Of a stretch of 64,000 nucleotides of DNA, positions 61,166-64,000 are shown piece after piece (position 1 is the stretch's first letter; each line of letters starts with the position of its first letter). Both the position numbers and the translations under genes were made by a program. This DNA comes from Conchocele bisecta. Its lineage: Eukaryota; Mollusca; Bivalvia; Lucinida; Thyasiridae. The stretch covers positions 75,744,297 to 75,808,296 of the forward strand of contig CM055278.1 of NCBI GenBank assembly GCA_029237695.1, in the 5' to 3' direction. The notes under the pieces are model-generated. The model was given only the letters and a program-made list of their open reading frames with translations. It was not told where the DNA came from and searched no databases.

Positions 61166-64000
61166 AACAAGAGCTGTAGGAGAACAGCATAGCTCGACTA
61201 CGAGGGTTGTCGATGTACACATAGCTTGACAAAGAAGGTGGCTGCGGCCTGCATAAAAACCTTAACAAAGGTTGACTAAAAACATTAACCAAGGGAAACT
61301 AGAAATGTGGCCTGTCGGCACACGAATACCCCCACTGGCAGCCAAAGAAAACGAGGCATTTTTTTATTATAAGCCATTTAGCCGAGCGTTAAGGTTTCAA
61401 ACGCATCAGTCTGTTGACCTTGACCCTGGGCATATGTGCCATGCACGGTGTGAAGATTGTGGGACACACCTTCTCTCTGAAAAACATTTGTGCCAAAGCA
61501 TTTGATAATCCATGCATCGGTGTAGAAGAGTATAGCCAAGCGGAAGATTTCAATAGGGAGGTTTGACCATTGACCTTCAACTGTGACCTTGGACGTAGGT
61601 GCGTGGTTAGCAATTTGATAATCCATGCATCAGTGTAGAAGATATAGAGCGGAAGGGAAATTCAATAGGTTTGACCTTTGACCTTCAACTGTGACCTTGA
61701 CCTTGGACATAGGTGCGTGGTTATTGATCGCGACACACCTTCTCATCACGAGAAACATTTGTGCCAAGCCATTTGATAATCCATGCATCGGTGTAGAAGA
61801 CATAGAGCGGAAGGGAATTTCAATAGGTTTGACCTTTGACCTTCAACAGTGACCTTGACCTCGGACGTAGGTGCGTGGTTATTGATCGCGACACACCTTC
61901 TCATCGTGAGAAACATTTGTGCCAAGCCATTTGGGAATTTCAATATTTTTTACCTTTGACCTTCAACTGTGACCTTGACCATGGATGTAGGTGCGTGGTT
62001 ATTGATCGCGACACACCTTCTCATCCTGAGAAACATTTGTGCCAAGGCATTTGATAATCCATGCATCGGTGTAGAAGATATAGAGCGGAAGGAAATTTCA
62101 ATAGGTTTGACCTTTGACCTTCAACTGTGACCTTGACCTTGGACGTAGGTGCGTGGTTATTGATTGTGACACACCTTCTCATCATGAGAAACATTTGTGC
62201 CAAGCCATTTGATAATCCATGCATCGGTGTAGAAGATATAGAGCGGAAGGGAATTTCAATAGGTTTGACCTTTGACCTTCAACTGTGACCTTGGACATAG
62301 GTGCGTGGTTAGCAATTTGATAATCCATGCATCGGTGTAGAAGATATAGAGCGGAAGGGAATTTCAATAGGTTTGACCTTTGACCTTCAACTGTGACCTT
62401 GACCTTGGACGTAGGTGCGTGGTTATTGATCGCGACACACCTTCTCATCATGAGAAACATTTGTGCCCAAGCCATTTGATAATCCATGCATCGGTGTAGA
62501 AGATAAAGGAGCGGAAGGAATTTCAATTTAGGTTAAGAACCTTTGACCTTATAGCGAGAATTTCAATTTTAGGTTTAAACCTTTGGGAACCCTTTGCAAC
62601 AGTGACCTTGACCTTGGACGTAGGTGCGTGGTTTTCCAAGTATGGTTGCTGTAGGCCCAGGAGTATTCCATATACAAGCTTGAGTAAAAAACCATAACCA
62701 AGGGGAGATAACTAAGTAATCCAAGGATAAAAGTAGGTCAAGGTCAAATATAGGTCAGGGATTATTGATGTACATCACTAGGAGATGACGTTGTCCAAGT
62801 ATGGTTGATGTAGGCCCAGAAGTATTCCATATACAAGCTTGACTATAAACATTAACCAAGTAATTCAAGGTTAAATGTAGGTGAAGGTAAAATAAAGGTC
62901 AGGGGTTATTGATGTACATCCTTATGAGAAAAAGTTATCCAAGTATGGTGTATGTATGCACAATAGTATTCCATCTACAAGCTTGACTAATAACCTTAAC
63001 CAAGGTTGAGTAAAAACCAAGTATTCCATATACAAGCTTGACTATAAACATTAACCAAGTAATTCAAGGTTAAATGTAGGTGAAGGTAAAATAAAGGTCA
63101 GGGTTATTGATGTACATCCTTATGAGAAAAAGTTATCCAAGTATGGTGTATGTATGCACAATAGTATTCCATCTACAAGCTTGATTAATAACCTTAACCA
63201 AGGTTGAGTAAAAACCTTAACCAAGGGGAATTAAGTAAGTAATTTAAGGTTAAATGTAGGTGAAGGTCAAATATAGGTCAGGGGTTGTTGATGTACATCA
63301 CTAGGAGATGAAGTTGTCCAAGTATGGTTGGTGTAGGGCCATGAGTATTCCATCTACAAGCTTGACTAAAAACCTTAACCAAAGAGAATTAAGTAAGTAA
63401 TTCAAGAGGAAATGTAGGTGAAGGTCAAATATAGATCAGGGGTTATTGATGTACATCACTATGAGAAAAGGTTGTCCAATTATGGTGTCTGTATGCACAA
63501 TAGTATTCCATGTACAAGCTTGAGTAAAAAGCATAACCAAGGTCGAGTAAAAACCTTAACCAAGGGGAATTAAGTAAGTAATTCAAGGTTAAATGTAGGT
63601 CAAGGTCAAATATAGGTCAGGGGTTGTTGATGTACATCACTAGGAGATGAAGTTGTCCAAGTATGGTTGGTGTAGGGCCAGGAGTATTCCATCTACAAGC
63701 TTGACTAAAAACGTTAACCAAGGGGAATTAAGTAATTGAAGAGGAAATGTAGGTCAAGGTTAAATATAGATCAGGGGTTGTTGATGTACATCACTAGGAG
63801 ATGAAGTTGTCCAAGTATGGTGGGTGTAGGGCCAGTAGTATTCCATATAGAAGGTTGACTAAAAACCTTAACCAAAAGGAATTAAGTAAGTAATTGTAGA
63901 GGAAATGTAGGTGAAGGTCAAATATAGATCAGGGGTTATTGATGTACATACCTATGAGAAAAGGTTGTCGAAGTATGGTGTCTGGATGCACAATAGTATT
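61166..64000 (+). mobile_element. Composite satellite-bearing Helentron-like element (CTCGACTA type), copy 3, cut by window end
   Basis: It begins ACAAGAGCTGTAGGAGAACA, TAGCTCGACTA. It then repeats the internal order of the 9228 copy: ACTAGAAATGTGGCCTGTCG at 61298, TTGACCTTTGACCT satellite to about 62640, then AGGTCAAGGTCA satellite to the window end. The stretch 62500-62600 and that near 61530-61565 hold extra bases not seen in other units. Confidence 0.75.

Overview
This is eukaryotic, intron-rich, AT-rich DNA, most likely from a bivalve or a related lophotrochozoan. I infer this from the repeats: TGACCTTGACCTT satellites, GACGGACGG tails, Helentron-like non-autonomous elements with internal tandem arrays, and molluscan-type tRNA-derived SINEs. 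Species cannot be named from the sequence.

The only host gene I can identify firmly is UGGT (UDP-glucose:glycoprotein glucosyltransferase, the ER folding sensor). It lies on the minus strand across most of the window. Six consecutive coding exons were found by splice sites, reading-phase continuity and protein resemblance: 59517-59691, 50106-50202, 39769-39841, 19036-19136, 16439-16538 and 15651-15711. All five junctions join in phase. They cover part of the N-terminal thioredoxin-like region. The start codon lies beyond 64000; the glucosyltransferase domain would lie below 15651 and is not seen here. Introns of about 9.3, 10.2, 20.6, 2.5 and 0.7 kb are packed with mobile DNA, in places to within 8-22 nt of the splice sites.

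Region by region. 1-3900: remnant of an integrated dsDNA virus-like element (Polinton-like/F54H12.2-like), with decayed capsid and packaging-ATPase genes followed by four small, better-preserved reading frames. 4900-9200: GGCC-rich dispersed repeats, a 188-bp tandem repeat, short Helentron-like pieces and low-complexity DNA. 9228-12960: a composite element with three satellite types. 14790-16900: MITEs around UGGT exons. 17430-18210: GACG and ACAG microsatellites, followed by a broken small reading frame. 18650-22660: inverted repeats, SINE, MITEs, a satellite element and a 25-bp minisatellite. 23028-23701 and 34560-34652: plus-strand reading frames, including two possible exons of a helix-turn-helix transposase-like gene. 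26786-33725: a long-TIR transposon carrying a broken PIN-like/Cys-rich gene and a nested 5'-truncated LINE. 34926-37981: a GCGGCAA-rich TIR element containing a foldback element and later insertions. 39900-44660: a 30-bp minisatellite of about 4.7 kb. 45041-58112: four large satellite-bearing Helentron-like elements, some nested. 58500-61160: palindromic MITE, SINE and MITEs. 61166-64000: a second copy of the composite element seen at 9228.

The strongest unusual themes are: (i) at least five related families of mobile elements with subterminal inverted repeats, 5' and 3' hairpins and internal satellites, one insertion being proved by an empty-site copy; (ii) satellite units that carry nuclear-receptor-type AGGTCA repeats (DR0, DR1, DR5) in large numbers inside a host gene; and (iii) a virus-like element whose large genes are ruined while most of its small genes remain open.
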